Source: Longimicrobium sp.
Lineage (GTDB): Bacteria; Gemmatimonadota; Gemmatimonadetes; Longimicrobiales; Longimicrobiaceae
DNA length: 64,000 nucleotides
Assembly (NCBI GenBank): GCA_036389135.1
Contig: DASVQP010000038.1
Location: 1-64,000, forward strand
Direction: 5' to 3'
Position numbers and translations under genes: made by a program. Under the pieces are notes generated by a model. The model was not told the DNA's origin. It ran no database searches and was given only the letters and a program-made list of their open reading frames with translations. Shown here one piece after another: positions 25,684 through 34,425 of the stretch; within the stretch, counting starts at the first letter, position 1; every line of letters begins with the position of its first letter.

Positions 25684-25799
25684 GCTGATGTATAGCCGAC
25701 CGTGAGGCCGTGGGCAAGTGTGGCACTTGACCGGGGAAGAATCCCGCTATATACATCAGCACACGATATATCACGTGACGATGTATCGTGCGCTGATAC
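25684..25799. promoter_or_regulatory. PadR operator cluster in the divergent region
   Basis: GCTGATGTATA (25684-25694) and its exact inverse TATACATCAGC (25750-25760) lie about 55 nt apart. A further GATGTAT at 25780-25786 faces ATACATC at 25751-25757. CACGATA/TATCGTG (25762-25768, 25784-25790) is nested. The AT-rich segment contrasts with the genome and probably holds both divergent promoters. Confidence 0.6.
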
Positions 25800-25817
25800 T
25801 CTCACCCCTGGTGACTC

Positions 25818-26183
25818 ATGCCCGCTCTCGTTTTCAGCCTGGTGGCCGCCGCGCTCCTGATCTTTGGAGGCGTGCAGGAGCTGTACATCCGTGGCATCCA
25901 GGGCGGCGAGGTGCAGCCGTTCTGGGTCGGTGTCTTCGGCGCGGCGAGCACGGCGCTGCTGCTGCTGGCGGTCGTGGCGCGCTGGCGGCGTGGCGCGGCG
26001 GCGAACGCCCTCGTGCGCACCGCGGCGCTCCTGGTGATCGTCGTGCACCTCTACGGCACCGTCAACGCGGACCGGAACGTCGGGCCCTTTGCGGCGCTCG
26101 TCGCGTTCGCGTGGAGCTTCGGAATGCTGCTGCTGCTGGTGCGCGCAGGGGCCGCTCCCGCCGCGACGCGCGAGCCCGGCTGA
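25818..26183 (+). CDS. Small integral membrane protein, 121 aa
   Basis: Four predicted TM helices: ALVFSLVAAALLIFGGVQEL, FWVGVFGAASTALLLLAVVA, VRTAALLVIVVHLYGTV and FAALVAFAWSFGMLLLLVRA. No recognisable catalytic motif. It is divergent from padR across the operator cluster, so PadR may control it. Confidence 0.75.
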   Translation: MPALVFSLVAAALLIFGGVQELYIRGIQGGEVQPFWVGVFGAASTALLLLAVVARWRRGAAANALVRTAALLVIVVHLYGTVNADRNVGPFAALVAFAWSFGMLLLLVRAGAAPAATREPG

Positions 26184-26211
26184 CCGCCGCGGCAGCCGGG
26201 CTGCGTTCAGA

Positions 26212-27357
26212 TCACTCGGCCGCCCGCCGGTACTGTGGGCAGGGCCCGGGGTCGCAGTGCTGCTCGACGCCCAGGCCCAGATACATCACGCCGGGGCGGC
26301 CCGCGGCGAAGGTGATCTCGCTGATGCGGTCATAGGAGGTGTGGCGCACGGAGTGAGTCCCGGAGCCGGCGTCGAGCCGTACGATGTCCGTGCCGGTGCC
26401 GGTGCCGAGAACGAAGTACAGCACCAGCGGATCGCGGGGGTGCGGCTCCATGATGAAAGCGCTGGTGATGGCGACCGGCCCGCCCGGGCTCCCCTCGCTT
26501 GCGGACAGCACGGGGGCGAAGGTCCGGCCGCGGTCGCGCGACAGGTACGTGTGCCGCCCCGAGAGCGGGCTCCTCTCCTCTTCCGCGAGGTCGATCCCCC
26601 CCGCCCAGACTATGTTCGGATCCACCGGCGAAATCGCCAGGCGGAAGACGTTCTGGTTGCGCTGCGTGGTGGAAGAAGCGATCTGCGCCCGCGACCAGCT
26701 CCGGCCCCCGTCCTCCGTCGTCCACGCGCCCGAGTTCGCCGCCCCGGCGACGGCATGGTCCCAGTTGGCCGGGTCGAACGCGACGTGGTACACGCTGCCC
26801 CCGGGTACCGGAACGCCCACGCTGCGCCAGGTGGCGCCCCCGTCGTCCGATTCGTGGATCTGCCCCGTCTCTCCCGCGACGCGGAGGTTTTCGGGGCTTC
26901 CCGCGCGAACCGCCAGCTCCCGAAGCCGTCGAACGGGAGAGGCCACGGTCTGGACCGCCCCATCGACCCCCACACGATAGAGGCCGGCCGAGCCTTCCAC
27001 GTAGCCGTACGCCAGCGTGGGGGAGGCCGCCACCAGCGCGACGTACCTGTTGGGAAGGGTGCCGACCCGGGTCCAGTTGCACCCCGCGTCGGTCGACCTC
27101 AGCAGGGCGCCATCGTGCACCGCCAGGAGGGTGGAACCGCTGAGCGCGGCCAGCCCGCGTGTGTACTTGACGCCGGTGAGCTCCCCCGCCGTGGGAGCGA
27201 GAGTGGCGCCTTCGTTCGTGGTGAAGGTGACCGCGGCGGTGCCCGCGACCCGTGTACACGGGGGCCGTCCGGAATCATCCGCACCCACCACCCGGTCCTG
27301 ATCGCACGCGGCGAGCGTCAGGATCACCGCGGCCATACCGGCAACGCGACGTCTCAT
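26212..27357 (-). CDS. BNR/sortilin-type beta-propeller lipoprotein
   Basis: 381 aa. The signal peptide with lipobox LTLAAC predicts a lipoprotein. The body contains Asp-box repeats: STDAGCNWTRVG, SDDGGATWRSVG, TEDGGRSWSRAQ and SRDRGRTFAP, forming a six- or seven-bladed propeller like sialidase/VPS10 or photosystem-assembly Ycf48-type folds. No sialidase Arg triad can be assigned, so an enzymatic role is not supported. The start follows a weak GGAGGGGATCG. Confidence 0.8.
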   Translation of the reverse strand: MRRRVAGMAAVILTLAACDQDRVVGADDSGRPPCTRVAGTAAVTFTTNEGATLAPTAGELTGVKYTRGLAALSGSTLLAVHDGALLRSTDAGCNWTRVGTLPNRYVALVAASPTLAYGYVEGSAGLYRVGVDGAVQTVASPVRRLRELAVRAGSPENLRVAGETGQIHESDDGGATWRSVGVPVPGGSVYHVAFDPANWDHAVAGAANSGAWTTEDGGRSWSRAQIASSTTQRNQNVFRLAISPVDPNIVWAGGIDLAEEERSPLSGRHTYLSRDRGRTFAPVLSASEGSPGGPVAITSAFIMEPHPRDPLVLYFVLGTGTGTDIVRLDAGSGTHSVRHTSYDRISEITFAAGRPGVMYLGLGVEQHCDPGPCPQYRRAAE

Positions 27358-27502
27358 CGATCCCCTCCTGCAAGTGACGGTGGTTTTCCGCACCTCCGCG
27401 GGTGCGCCGCATCCCGGAGTTGAGAAGCGCGCCAGGCGGGTGATACCGGACAGGTGGAGGGGTCTGAACAGCGAGGAGTCGTCTGAGGTTCCAGGGTTCC
27501 GC

Positions 27503-29374
27503 TCAAAGCTCGATCTGCGCGCCGAGCTCGACCACGCGGTTGGGCGGCAGGCGGAAGTACGAGCCCGCGCTCCCCGCGTTGCGCGCCATCAGCGCGAACA
27601 GCCTCTCCCGCCAGCGCGCCATCCCGCGGCGCTTGGATGCGATCAGCGTCTCGCGGCCCAGGAAGTAGCTCGTCTCCATCGGCCGCATCGGCAGATCCGG
27701 ATGGTGTAGATCGTGGAGGGCGGCGGGGATGTCGACGTCATCCATGAAGCCGTAGCGCAGGACCACCTGGAAGATGCCGTCGCCCAGGCGCGTGACCCTC
27801 GCGCGCTCCTCGGCATCGAGATAGGGCGCCTCGCCCGTCTCCACCGACAGGAAGACGAGCGTCTGGTGCAGCACCTTGTAGTGCTTGAGGCTGTGCAGCA
27901 GCGCCGGCGGCGTGCCGTTCGGATCGCTGTACATGAAGACGGCGGTGCCGGGGATGCGCGCGGGCGGGCTCGCCTCCACCTCACGGAGAAAGAGCGCGCG
28001 CGGCAGCGTCCGTTCCTGGAGCCGCTCGGCGAGAATGCGGCGGCCCTTTTTCCAGGTGGTCAGCAGCGTGAACACCACGGCGCCCACCACCAGCGGGAAC
28101 CATCCGCCGTGCGGAACCTTGATGATGTTCGCGCCCCAGAAGCCCAGGTCGATCACGAGGAAGAAGCCGGCGACGGCGATGGAGAGCGGCAGGCTCCACT
28201 TCCAGATCGCGCGCTCCACCATGAAGAAGAGGATCGTGGTGATGACCATGGTGGTGGTCACCGCCACGCCGTACGCCGCCGTCAGCCGGCTGGACGACTG
28301 GAAGCCGGCGACGAGCGCGATGCACGACAGCATCAGCGCCCAGTTGATCGCCGGGATGTAGATCTGCCCCGCCTCGCGCTCGGAGGTGTGCTCGATGCGC
28401 ATGCGCGGCACGTAGCCCAGCTTCACCGCCTGCATCGTCAGCGAGAACGCGCCGGAGATCAGCGCCTGCGACGCGATCACCGTCGCCGCGGTGGCGATGA
28501 GCACCACCGGGTACAGCGCCCAGGGCGGCACCATGCGGTAGAACGGGTTGACGACCGCCGCCGGGTCGTGGATCAGCAGCGCCCCCTGCCCGAAGTAGTT
28601 GAGCAGCAGCGCGGGAAGCACCACGCAGAACCACGCCAGGCGGATCGGCTTCTTGCCGAAGTGCCCCATGTCCGCGTAGAGCGCCTCGCCGCCGGTCACC
28701 ACCAGGAAGACGGCGCCGAGCACCAGGAAGCCGTTCCACCCGTTCTCCACGAAGAAGCGCACGCCGTGGAGCGGGTTCACCGCCCACAGCACCCCCGGCT
28801 CCCGCGCGATCCAGCGCACCCCCAGCGCCGCGATGGTGGCGAACCACACCATCGTCACCGGCCCGAACACCTTTCCCACCCTGGCCGTGCCGTGGCTCTG
28901 GATGGAGAACGTCGCCACCAGGATGGCGATGGTGATGGGGACGATCCACGGCTTGAAGAACGGCGTCGTGACCTCCAGCCCCTCGACGGCGGAGAGCACG
29001 GACACGGCGGGCGTGAGCATCCCGTCGCCATACAGCAGCGCCGTCCCAAAGAGCCCCAGCAGGAGGATCGCGCGCCCCCCACCCCCACGCGCGGCGAGCG
29101 TGGTGAGCGCGAGGATCCCGCCCTCGCCGCGGTTGTCGGCGCGCAGGATGAAGACGAGGTACTTGATGGAGATGATGAGGATCAGCGCCCAGAAGATCAG
29201 CGAGAGCACCCCCAGCACGTTCCCCGGCGTGGGCTGCACCCCGTGCTCCTCCAGGAACGCGTCCCTCATCGCGTAGAGCGGGCTGGTGCCGATGTCGCCG
29301 TAGACGACCCCCAGCGCGCCCAGCGACAGCGCCGCGAGGTATGCCCCGCGCGGATTGGCATTCGTGCGGTTCAT
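27503..29374 (-). CDS. kup: KUP/HAK-family potassium uptake protein
   Basis: 623-aa low-affinity K+/H+ symporter with about 12 TM helices and a C-terminal cytosolic domain of about 150 residues. Family signature near the N-terminus: LGALGVVYGDIGTSPLYAMR, then KYLVFILRADNRGEGGILAL. Full length for the family. Its gene lies directly downstream of a KdpD/KdpE-like pair on the same strand, suggesting K+ or turgor-dependent control, though palindromic copy 4 lies between. Confidence 0.97.
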   Translation of the reverse strand: MNRTNANPRGAYLAALSLGALGVVYGDIGTSPLYAMRDAFLEEHGVQPTPGNVLGVLSLIFWALILIISIKYLVFILRADNRGEGGILALTTLAARGGGGRAILLLGLFGTALLYGDGMLTPAVSVLSAVEGLEVTTPFFKPWIVPITIAILVATFSIQSHGTARVGKVFGPVTMVWFATIAALGVRWIAREPGVLWAVNPLHGVRFFVENGWNGFLVLGAVFLVVTGGEALYADMGHFGKKPIRLAWFCVVLPALLLNYFGQGALLIHDPAAVVNPFYRMVPPWALYPVVLIATAATVIASQALISGAFSLTMQAVKLGYVPRMRIEHTSEREAGQIYIPAINWALMLSCIALVAGFQSSSRLTAAYGVAVTTTMVITTILFFMVERAIWKWSLPLSIAVAGFFLVIDLGFWGANIIKVPHGGWFPLVVGAVVFTLLTTWKKGRRILAERLQERTLPRALFLREVEASPPARIPGTAVFMYSDPNGTPPALLHSLKHYKVLHQTLVFLSVETGEAPYLDAEERARVTRLGDGIFQVVLRYGFMDDVDIPAALHDLHHPDLPMRPMETSYFLGRETLIASKRRGMARWRERLFALMARNAGSAGSYFRLPPNRVVELGAQIEL

Positions 29375-29489
29375 CTGACGCTCGCTTCAAAGATGGCCCC
29401 ATTCCCGGACCATCCAAGATCACCCCCCGAGCATCAAGAACGCACAAAGATCGGGCGCGTCTACATTAAGAAGTCACAAAGAACGGCAG

Positions 29490-29586
29490 TTTCACACAGA
29501 GCCGCGGAGGGGTACAACAAGGACACGGAGGAACCGCGCCAAACCCTCTTCCGTTCTTGCCGTTTCCTCTGTGTCTCTGTGTGAAA
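29490..29586. repeat. Palindromic element, copy 4
   Basis: Arms TTCACACAGAGCCGCGGAG and CCTCTGTGTCTCTGTGTGAA. It fills the gap between the kinase stop and the kup start and may terminate the two-component transcript. Confidence 0.75.
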
Positions 29587-31107
29587 TCACATCGCCGCGA
29601 GCTCCGCGGGATCGACGGCGGGGAGGAGGATGACGAACTCGCTGCCGCCGCCGGGCCGCGGCGCGTACCGCAGCTCCCCGCCCTGCAGCTCGACCGCCCG
29701 CAGCGCGATGGAGAGCCCCAGCCCCGTGCCGCCCGCGTCCGCCGTTCCGCGCGCACGGTAGAACGGCTCAAAGATGCGCTCGCCGTCCTCGGGCGCGATC
29801 CCGGCGCCACGGTCCGCGACGCTGAACGCCACCTGGCCGCCCTCGCGCGCGGCCACCACCCGCACCGGCGCGTGCGCGGGCGAGTACTTGAGCGCGTTGT
29901 CGATCAGGTTGACGAGGGCGCGCAGCGTGTGGTCGAAGTCGAAGCGCCCCACCAGGAGGTCGTGCGGGGGGTGCAGCGATGCGTCGATGGGGCGGTCCGG
30001 GTACGTGCCGGACACCTGCTGCAGCGCCGCGCCGATCACGTCCTCCGCCGCCACCAGCTCCGCGCGCACCAGCGGCGCGCCCCCGTTCAGCCGCGAGAAG
30101 TCGAGCAGGTCAGACACGAAGCGGTTCAGCCGGTCCGCCTCCTCCACCACCACCAGCGCCCGCTCGTCCCCTTCGTCCGCGATGGCCTGCGAGAGCGCCT
30201 TGATGGTGGTGAGCGGCGTGCGCAGGTCGTGCGACACGGAGGCCAGCAGCGCATCCTTGAGGCGGTCGGCCTCGCGCAACGCATCGGCGTGCTCCTGGGC
30301 AGCGGCGAGCCGCACCCGGTCGATGGCGAGCGCGGCGTAGTAAGCGAGCGCCTCCGTGAACCGCCGCTGCGCCGCGTCCAGGTGGATCGCGCGCCCGCTC
30401 TCCAGCCGCAGCACGCCCACGGAGCGCTCCCGCACGCGTAGCGGAATCAGCAGCGACCGCGCATCGCCCGAGACCATGAGCTGCGTCTCCGTCATCGAGC
30501 CGTCCGCGCCCCAACCCGCGGTGTCGCCCGGCGCGCCCCCATCCCACGAAACGGGCCGCGTCTCCGTTCCGCCCTCGGTGGCGCGCGCCACCCGCTGTAC
30601 GTGACGGCCCTCTCCATCGCCCAGAAAGATCTCGCACGCCGCCACACCCAGCCCGGAACGCACCACCCGCGCGATGGCGCCCACAGCGTCCTCGGCGCGC
30701 CCGGCGTTCAGCGCCTCCGCGCCCAGCGTGGCGAGGCGGTCGATCTCGCGCGCCCGCTCCCCCGCGGCGGCGGCCTGCGACTGCGCGCGCGCGAGCAGCA
30801 TGGTGGCCACCGCGCTGGTCACCACGAAGGCGAGCAGGACCAGCCACGCCGAGCGGTCGCGGAGGGCGAGCGTATAGCGGGGCTCCAGGAAGAAGAAGTT
30901 GAAGGCGAGAAAGCAGAGCAGCGCCAGCACCAGCCCCAGCCGCCGTCCCCCGCGCGCGCTGGCGCCGAGCACCACCAGCAGGTAGGTGAGCGCTACGGGC
31001 GCCTCGCCGATGCTCCCCGGATACTGGAGCAGCGCCAGCGTCGCCACGACCGCCGCCGCGATCCACACCGCGCCCTCGCGGCGGCTCTGCGTACGCACGG
31101 TCTCCAC
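29587..31107 (-). CDS. KdpD-like sensor histidine kinase lacking the N-terminal Kdp/USP domains
   Basis: 506 aa, GTG start one nucleotide after the regulator's stop. Four TM helices at about 13-110 (DUF4118 type, with ALLCFLAFNFFFLEPRYTLA) match the KdpD membrane region. A GAF-like domain, HisKA box SVSHDLRTPLTTIKALSQAI and HATPase with NLIDNALKYSP, DRGAGIAPED and GTGLGLSIALRAV follow. Classical KdpD has about 400 extra N-terminal residues that sense K+/ATP; these are absent. No kdpFABC genes are present; kup is next. Confidence 0.9.
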   Translation of the reverse strand: METVRTQSRREGAVWIAAAVVATLALLQYPGSIGEAPVALTYLLVVLGASARGGRRLGLVLALLCFLAFNFFFLEPRYTLALRDRSAWLVLLAFVVTSAVATMLLARAQSQAAAAGERAREIDRLATLGAEALNAGRAEDAVGAIARVVRSGLGVAACEIFLGDGEGRHVQRVARATEGGTETRPVSWDGGAPGDTAGWGADGSMTETQLMVSGDARSLLIPLRVRERSVGVLRLESGRAIHLDAAQRRFTEALAYYAALAIDRVRLAAAQEHADALREADRLKDALLASVSHDLRTPLTTIKALSQAIADEGDERALVVVEEADRLNRFVSDLLDFSRLNGGAPLVRAELVAAEDVIGAALQQVSGTYPDRPIDASLHPPHDLLVGRFDFDHTLRALVNLIDNALKYSPAHAPVRVVAAREGGQVAFSVADRGAGIAPEDGERIFEPFYRARGTADAGGTGLGLSIALRAVELQGGELRYAPRPGGGSEFVILLPAVDPAELAAM

Positions 31108-31108
31108 G

Positions 31109-31798
31109 TCAGGCGCCGTCGAAGCGATAGCCGACCCCCGGCTCGGTCACGATCAGCCGCGGCCGCAGCGGATCACCCTCGATCTTGCGGCGCAGGTTGG
31201 CCACGTGGACGCGCAGGTACTGCTGCGGGTCGCCGTCCGAGCGGTTCCAGACGGCGCGGAAGAGCTGGTCGTGCGTCAGCGTGCGCCCCCGGTGCCGCAC
31301 GAAGGCGCGCAGCAGATCCCACTCCGTGGGCGTCAGGTGCACGGTGGCGCCGTCACGCGTGACGACCCTGCGCGCGGCATCCACGCACAGCCCGCCGAAG
31401 CTCAGCGCCGCCTCCGTGCTCTCCGGGTGGATGTTCGCGCGCCGGAGCTGGGCCCGCACGCGAGCCACCAGCTCCGGCGTGCTGAACGGCTTGGTGATGT
31501 AGTCGTCCGCGCCGGCGTCGAGCAGCGTGACCTTTTCCTGGTCCGAGTGCCGCGCGGAGAGCACCAGGATCGGCGCCGTCGACCACTTGCGAATCTCGCG
31601 GCACACCTGCACCCCCGCCGCGTCCGGCAGCCCCAGGTCGAGCACCACGAGGTCGGGGCGCCCGGCGGCGGCCATGTCCACGCCGCTCCGCGCATCCCCC
31701 GCCTCCACCACGTCGCCCACCAGCGGATCGAGGGCGTTCTTCACCGCCCGCCTGATCTGCGGCTCGTCGTCGACGATGAGGATGCGCGGTCGGACCAC
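31109..31798 (-). CDS. KdpE-like response regulator
   Basis: 229 aa. GTG at 31798 gives MVRPRILIVDDEPQIRRAV, matching KdpE N-termini; the longer open frame upstream is not family-like. Asp10/Asp11, phospho-acceptor Asp54 (VVLDLGLPDAAG) and the YITKPF lysine are visible. The winged helix has LTPTEWDLLRAFVRHRGRTL and HVANLRRKIEGD with EPGVGYRF. It is nearly contiguous with the kinase. No clear ribosome binding site precedes the GTG, so the start is less sure. Confidence 0.93.
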   Translation of the reverse strand: MVRPRILIVDDEPQIRRAVKNALDPLVGDVVEAGDARSGVDMAAAGRPDLVVLDLGLPDAAGVQVCREIRKWSTAPILVLSARHSDQEKVTLLDAGADDYITKPFSTPELVARVRAQLRRANIHPESTEAALSFGGLCVDAARRVVTRDGATVHLTPTEWDLLRAFVRHRGRTLTHDQLFRAVWNRSDGDPQQYLRVHVANLRRKIEGDPLRPRLIVTEPGVGYRFDGA

Positions 31799-31903
31799 GA
31801 TGGCTGGTTTGTAAAAGGTGATGGAGTGCCACGCCGCATCATAGTACCCGCGACACCCCGGCGGCGCACCCTCCGACGTGCCCGCGCCGGGTGCACGAGA
31901 ATC

Positions 31904-31932
31904 TTGGAGCGTCCACAGGAACGGCCTATACT
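31904..31932 (+). promoter_or_regulatory. Sigma-70-type promoter for the 302-aa secreted protein gene
   Basis: TTGGAG (31904-31909), a 17-nt spacer, then TATACT (31927-31932). The predicted start of transcription lies about 30 nt before the ATG, with GGAGGTG in between. Confidence 0.65.
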
Positions 31933-31967
31933 GCGGCACCATCGTTTCCCCCTCCCCCGGAGGTGCC

Positions 31968-32876
31968 ATGAAGGCGATCCACTCAGCGCTGGTCGCGGCG
32001 GCGCTCCTCACGACCTCCTCGCTCTGGGCGCAGCAGCGTCCGCCAGCCGCCGCCCCGGTCATCCGCGCCGCACTGGACTCGGTGCGGCTGAGAAGCGTCC
32101 CGGTCCGCTTCACCGCGGAAGGCGCGGCACGGACGGCGGTCTACGACGTCCCGGTAGACCCGAGCCCGGGAACGCAGCTCGCGCAGCAGGGCACCGCCTG
32201 CGCGGGCGTCGGCCCCGGCGGCGGATGCATCGTGGCGCAGGGGTCGGCCGGGAGCGTGCCGGGGGTGTCGATCCGGATGGGCGACGGCTCCGTGCGCGGG
32301 AACCCGACCGCGCGGAGCGGGGTCGCGGCCGGCGGGCCGGTCACCATCACCGCCACGTACCGCGTGCGTGCCACGCTCCTGGTCCCCCACGATCGCCCGC
32401 ACAGGCTGGGCGTGTCGCTGGACGGCAGCGAGGTGATGGGCTTCCAGTGCAACGGGCGCGCGATCCGCCTGCAGGCGCCCGGCGGTGCGGGCTTCCGCTG
32501 GGAAGTGTATCACGGCACCACGCGCGTGGACGGCGGCACCTCGACCGGAGCGCCGGTCGACGTGCCCAACCCGCCGCACCTGGCGGGCCCCGGCGGCGGC
32601 CCGCTGCAGCTCACCCTGCAGCAGGGCGATCCGGCACGGCTGGCCGGCGCGGACGACGCGTGGTGCAAGAAGTACGGGTGCCTTCAACTGGCGGTGGCGC
32701 ACGGCCAGCACCGCATCGTGGTGATGCCGGTGCTCGCGCGCGGCACGCCGTACGCCCTGCGCAGCGTGGGCCTGAGCGTGGCCGGTGTCCCCGCCTTCGC
32801 CCTCGCGGACGTGGAGGTCGCCCGCGACCCGGTAGGGCCCGTGAAGTGGATGTCGCCCGAAGCGCGCACTCCGTAA
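31968..32876 (+). CDS. Secreted hypothetical protein, 302 aa
   Basis: Signal peptide MKAIHSALVAAALLTTSSLW, cleaved after the following AQA-type site. The mature part is Gly/Val-rich and probably all-beta, with Cys in GTACAGVGPGGGC, GFQCNGR and WCKKYGCLQ that may form disulfides. No catalytic motif or family is recognisable. A good promoter and GGAGGTG ribosome binding site support expression as a single gene. A hairpin follows the stop. Confidence 0.8.
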   Translation: MKAIHSALVAAALLTTSSLWAQQRPPAAAPVIRAALDSVRLRSVPVRFTAEGAARTAVYDVPVDPSPGTQLAQQGTACAGVGPGGGCIVAQGSAGSVPGVSIRMGDGSVRGNPTARSGVAAGGPVTITATYRVRATLLVPHDRPHRLGVSLDGSEVMGFQCNGRAIRLQAPGGAGFRWEVYHGTTRVDGGTSTGAPVDVPNPPHLAGPGGGPLQLTLQQGDPARLAGADDAWCKKYGCLQLAVAHGQHRIVVMPVLARGTPYALRSVGLSVAGVPAFALADVEVARDPVGPVKWMSPEARTP

Positions 32877-32899
32877 TCCCACCCCGAGCGGCGCGATCA

Positions 32900-32918
32900 G
32901 GCCTCCCGAAGGGGGGCC
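32900..32918. terminator. Hairpin between convergent genes
   Basis: GGCCTCCC (32900-32907) and GGGGGGCC (32911-32918) with a GAA loop and one G-T pair, between stops at 32876 (plus) and 32932 (minus). Confidence 0.5.
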
Positions 32919-32931
32919 GGCGCCATCGGGA

Positions 32932-33072
32932 CTAGCTGTGGTCGAGGCGGAAGCCCGCTTTGGCTGGGAAGTAGAGGAGGCCGAGCACGACGAACGTGGC
33001 GTGCGCCCAGCGCACGCCACGCAGCGACAGCACCACCCGGCCCACGAACGCCAGGAGGGCGGCGAACCGCAT
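32932..33072 (-). CDS. Small membrane protein, 46 aa
   Basis: Starts MRFAALLAFVGRVVLSLRGV one nucleotide after the stop of the VOC gene (TGAGATG junction). It has two short hydrophobic helices (LLAFVGRVVL and HATFVVLGLLYF) and ends AGFRLDHS. A longer open frame reaches 33144 but overlaps the VOC gene. The coupling supports translation; the function is unknown. Confidence 0.45.
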   Translation of the reverse strand: MRFAALLAFVGRVVLSLRGVRWAHATFVVLGLLYFPAKAGFRLDHS

Positions 33073-33073
33073 C

Positions 33074-33526
33074 TCAAGGTACACGTCGCCAGCCGCCATC
33101 CGGCTCCGGCATCCAGCGTCCGCCCTTGCTGTCCAGCCATTCACCCATCGGCTCGCCCTCCCGCAGCTCCGAGCCGAAGCGCAGCACGTGGCCGTCTGGA
33201 TCGGTCACGTGCAGCTCGCGCGAGCCCCAGGGATAGTTGGTGGGAGGATGCCGGATGAGGGCACCCCGTGCGCGCAGCTCGTCGTGCAGCGCGTCGGAGT
33301 CGCTCACGCCGAGATAGACCCAGGTGCCGGCATGCCCCTGCTCTCCCTCGCAGAGCATCAGCGACGCATCCCCGCGCTCCACGGCCCCGAAGTCGCCGTG
33401 CTGCCACAGCACGCGGAATCCCAGCGCATCCACGTAGTAGCGCAGACTCGCCTCGATCCTCGCGACGCTCAGGATCGGCGTCGCGCCCTCGACCTCGACC
33501 GGTGATGAGGCATCGTGCTCCGGCAT
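33074..33526 (-). CDS. VOC-family protein (glyoxalase/bleomycin-resistance fold)
   Basis: 150 aa starting MPEHDASSPVEVEGATPILS, with GAGGTGA upstream. Single VOC module: SLRYYVDALGFRVLWQHGDF, GVSDSDALHDELRARGALI and RELHVTDPDGHVLRFGSEL. The usual metal ligands are partly present (His in RELHV, Glu in GSEL). Bleomycin-binding-like or small-molecule binding is likely; the substrate is unknown. The frame runs on upstream into a pseudogene region and does not belong to this protein. Confidence 0.85.
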   Translation of the reverse strand: MPEHDASSPVEVEGATPILSVARIEASLRYYVDALGFRVLWQHGDFGAVERGDASLMLCEGEQGHAGTWVYLGVSDSDALHDELRARGALIRHPPTNYPWGSRELHVTDPDGHVLRFGSELREGEPMGEWLDSKGGRWMPEPDGGWRRVP

Positions 33527-33612
33527 GACGTCACCTCGCTGTAATCGGTGATGTCCTACTCGCAGAGGAGTACGCGGGTGCAACGATCGCTCCCGGCGAG
33601 CCTCGGCTCCGG

Positions 33613-33905
33613 TCATGGGTGCTTCGCCGGGTCCGCAAGGAAGCGGGTGATGCGCTCGCGCACGGGCGGGCGCAGGATGCGCGGCGACTGGCGGATCCAG
33701 CGCTGCAGCGGTGGGGATGGAGACGCCGGCCCGGCCCGCCGCCCGTTCTCGGGGCATGCGGGCGGAGAGCAACAGGATGGGCGCGGACGGGAGATTTCCG
33801 GATCTTGCGACAAACCCGCACACCCGCCCGCATCGGCAGCCCAGATCGAATACCGGATAGCGGGTTGCTCGGCGGGGCCCGATCCAAGCCGCTCCGCGCA
33901 TCCCC
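33613..33905 (-). pseudogene. Composite pseudogene: response-regulator receiver fragment plus HTH-protein fragment
   Basis: 33613-33764 is a near-identical copy of the 70-aa HTH gene at 36019-36231, but one extra base (CAGCGGTGGGG for CAGCGTAGGG) shifts the frame. Upstream on the same strand, about 33765-33905 reads VFDLGCRCGRVCGF and APILLLSARM, recognisably the receiver domain of the KdpE-like regulator (VLDLGLPDAAG and APILVLSARH). The phospho-acceptor region is damaged and the rest of the regulator is missing. This looks like recombination debris. The wider gap 33527-34023 holds no intact gene. Confidence 0.7.
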
Positions 33906-33943
33906 CGCCCCGCCGCATCCCCCGCCTCCGCCGGGCGCCAAAG

Positions 33944-33980
33944 AAAGACGGCCGCGTCGTTGCTGAACGCGGCCGTCTTT
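33944..33980 (-). terminator. Strong terminator downstream of the lipoprotein gene
   Basis: AAAGACGGCCGCGT (33944-33957) pairs perfectly with ACGCGGCCGTCTTT (33967-33980), a 14-bp stem with a 9-nt loop. On the minus strand it is followed by CTTTGG, fitting termination of the protease/lipoprotein transcript. Confidence 0.85.
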
Positions 33981-34023
33981 CGTCGAGTGATTTACCTGAC
34001 GGCGAAGGCGAGGACTTCGTGGG

Positions 34024-34425
34024 CTACAGATCTGTGAGGGCGCTTACGATCCAGAGCTTCGCGTCGTCGCACGAGGCGGCGGGCGCCTGCACCCACTGAA
34101 GCGTACCACGAGAGTTCGATACTTCTCCACCCACGAACGCTCCCCTCTCACTCACGCGGAGCAGCCGCGCTCCCACCCACACACCGTTCTCGCCGGCATC
34201 CCAGCGCGACCCCGGCGACGGGAAGGCGGCCAGCCAGCGCTCCCCTCCCTCGCCGATGATGTACAGGCAGGAGCCTTCCATCGAGAGCTTGCCCAGGAGC
34301 CGCGCCTGGTGTGACTCCGCACTTGCGGGGTAGAGCGCGAGCGGCTCGATGGTTTTCGACGGCGTGCAGGCGGCCACGAGGAACAGCGCGCCGAACAGCG
34401 GAGGCCGCGCGAAGCTAGACGCCAT
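34024..34425 (-). CDS. Small lipoprotein downstream of the S1 protease
   Basis: 133 aa. Signal peptide with lipobox FLVAAC. The mature part runs from TPSKTIEPLALYPASAESHQ to a predicted beta-rich domain (GEGGERWLAAFPSPGSRWD, VWVGARLLRVSERGAFVGGE). The start lies 11 nt inside the end of the protease gene, so they form one transcript. No family is recognised. A role as inhibitor or partner of the protease is possible from context only. Confidence 0.8.
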   Translation of the reverse strand: MASSFARPPLFGALFLVAACTPSKTIEPLALYPASAESHQARLLGKLSMEGSCLYIIGEGGERWLAAFPSPGSRWDAGENGVWVGARLLRVSERGAFVGGEVSNSRGTLQWVQAPAASCDDAKLWIVSALTDL

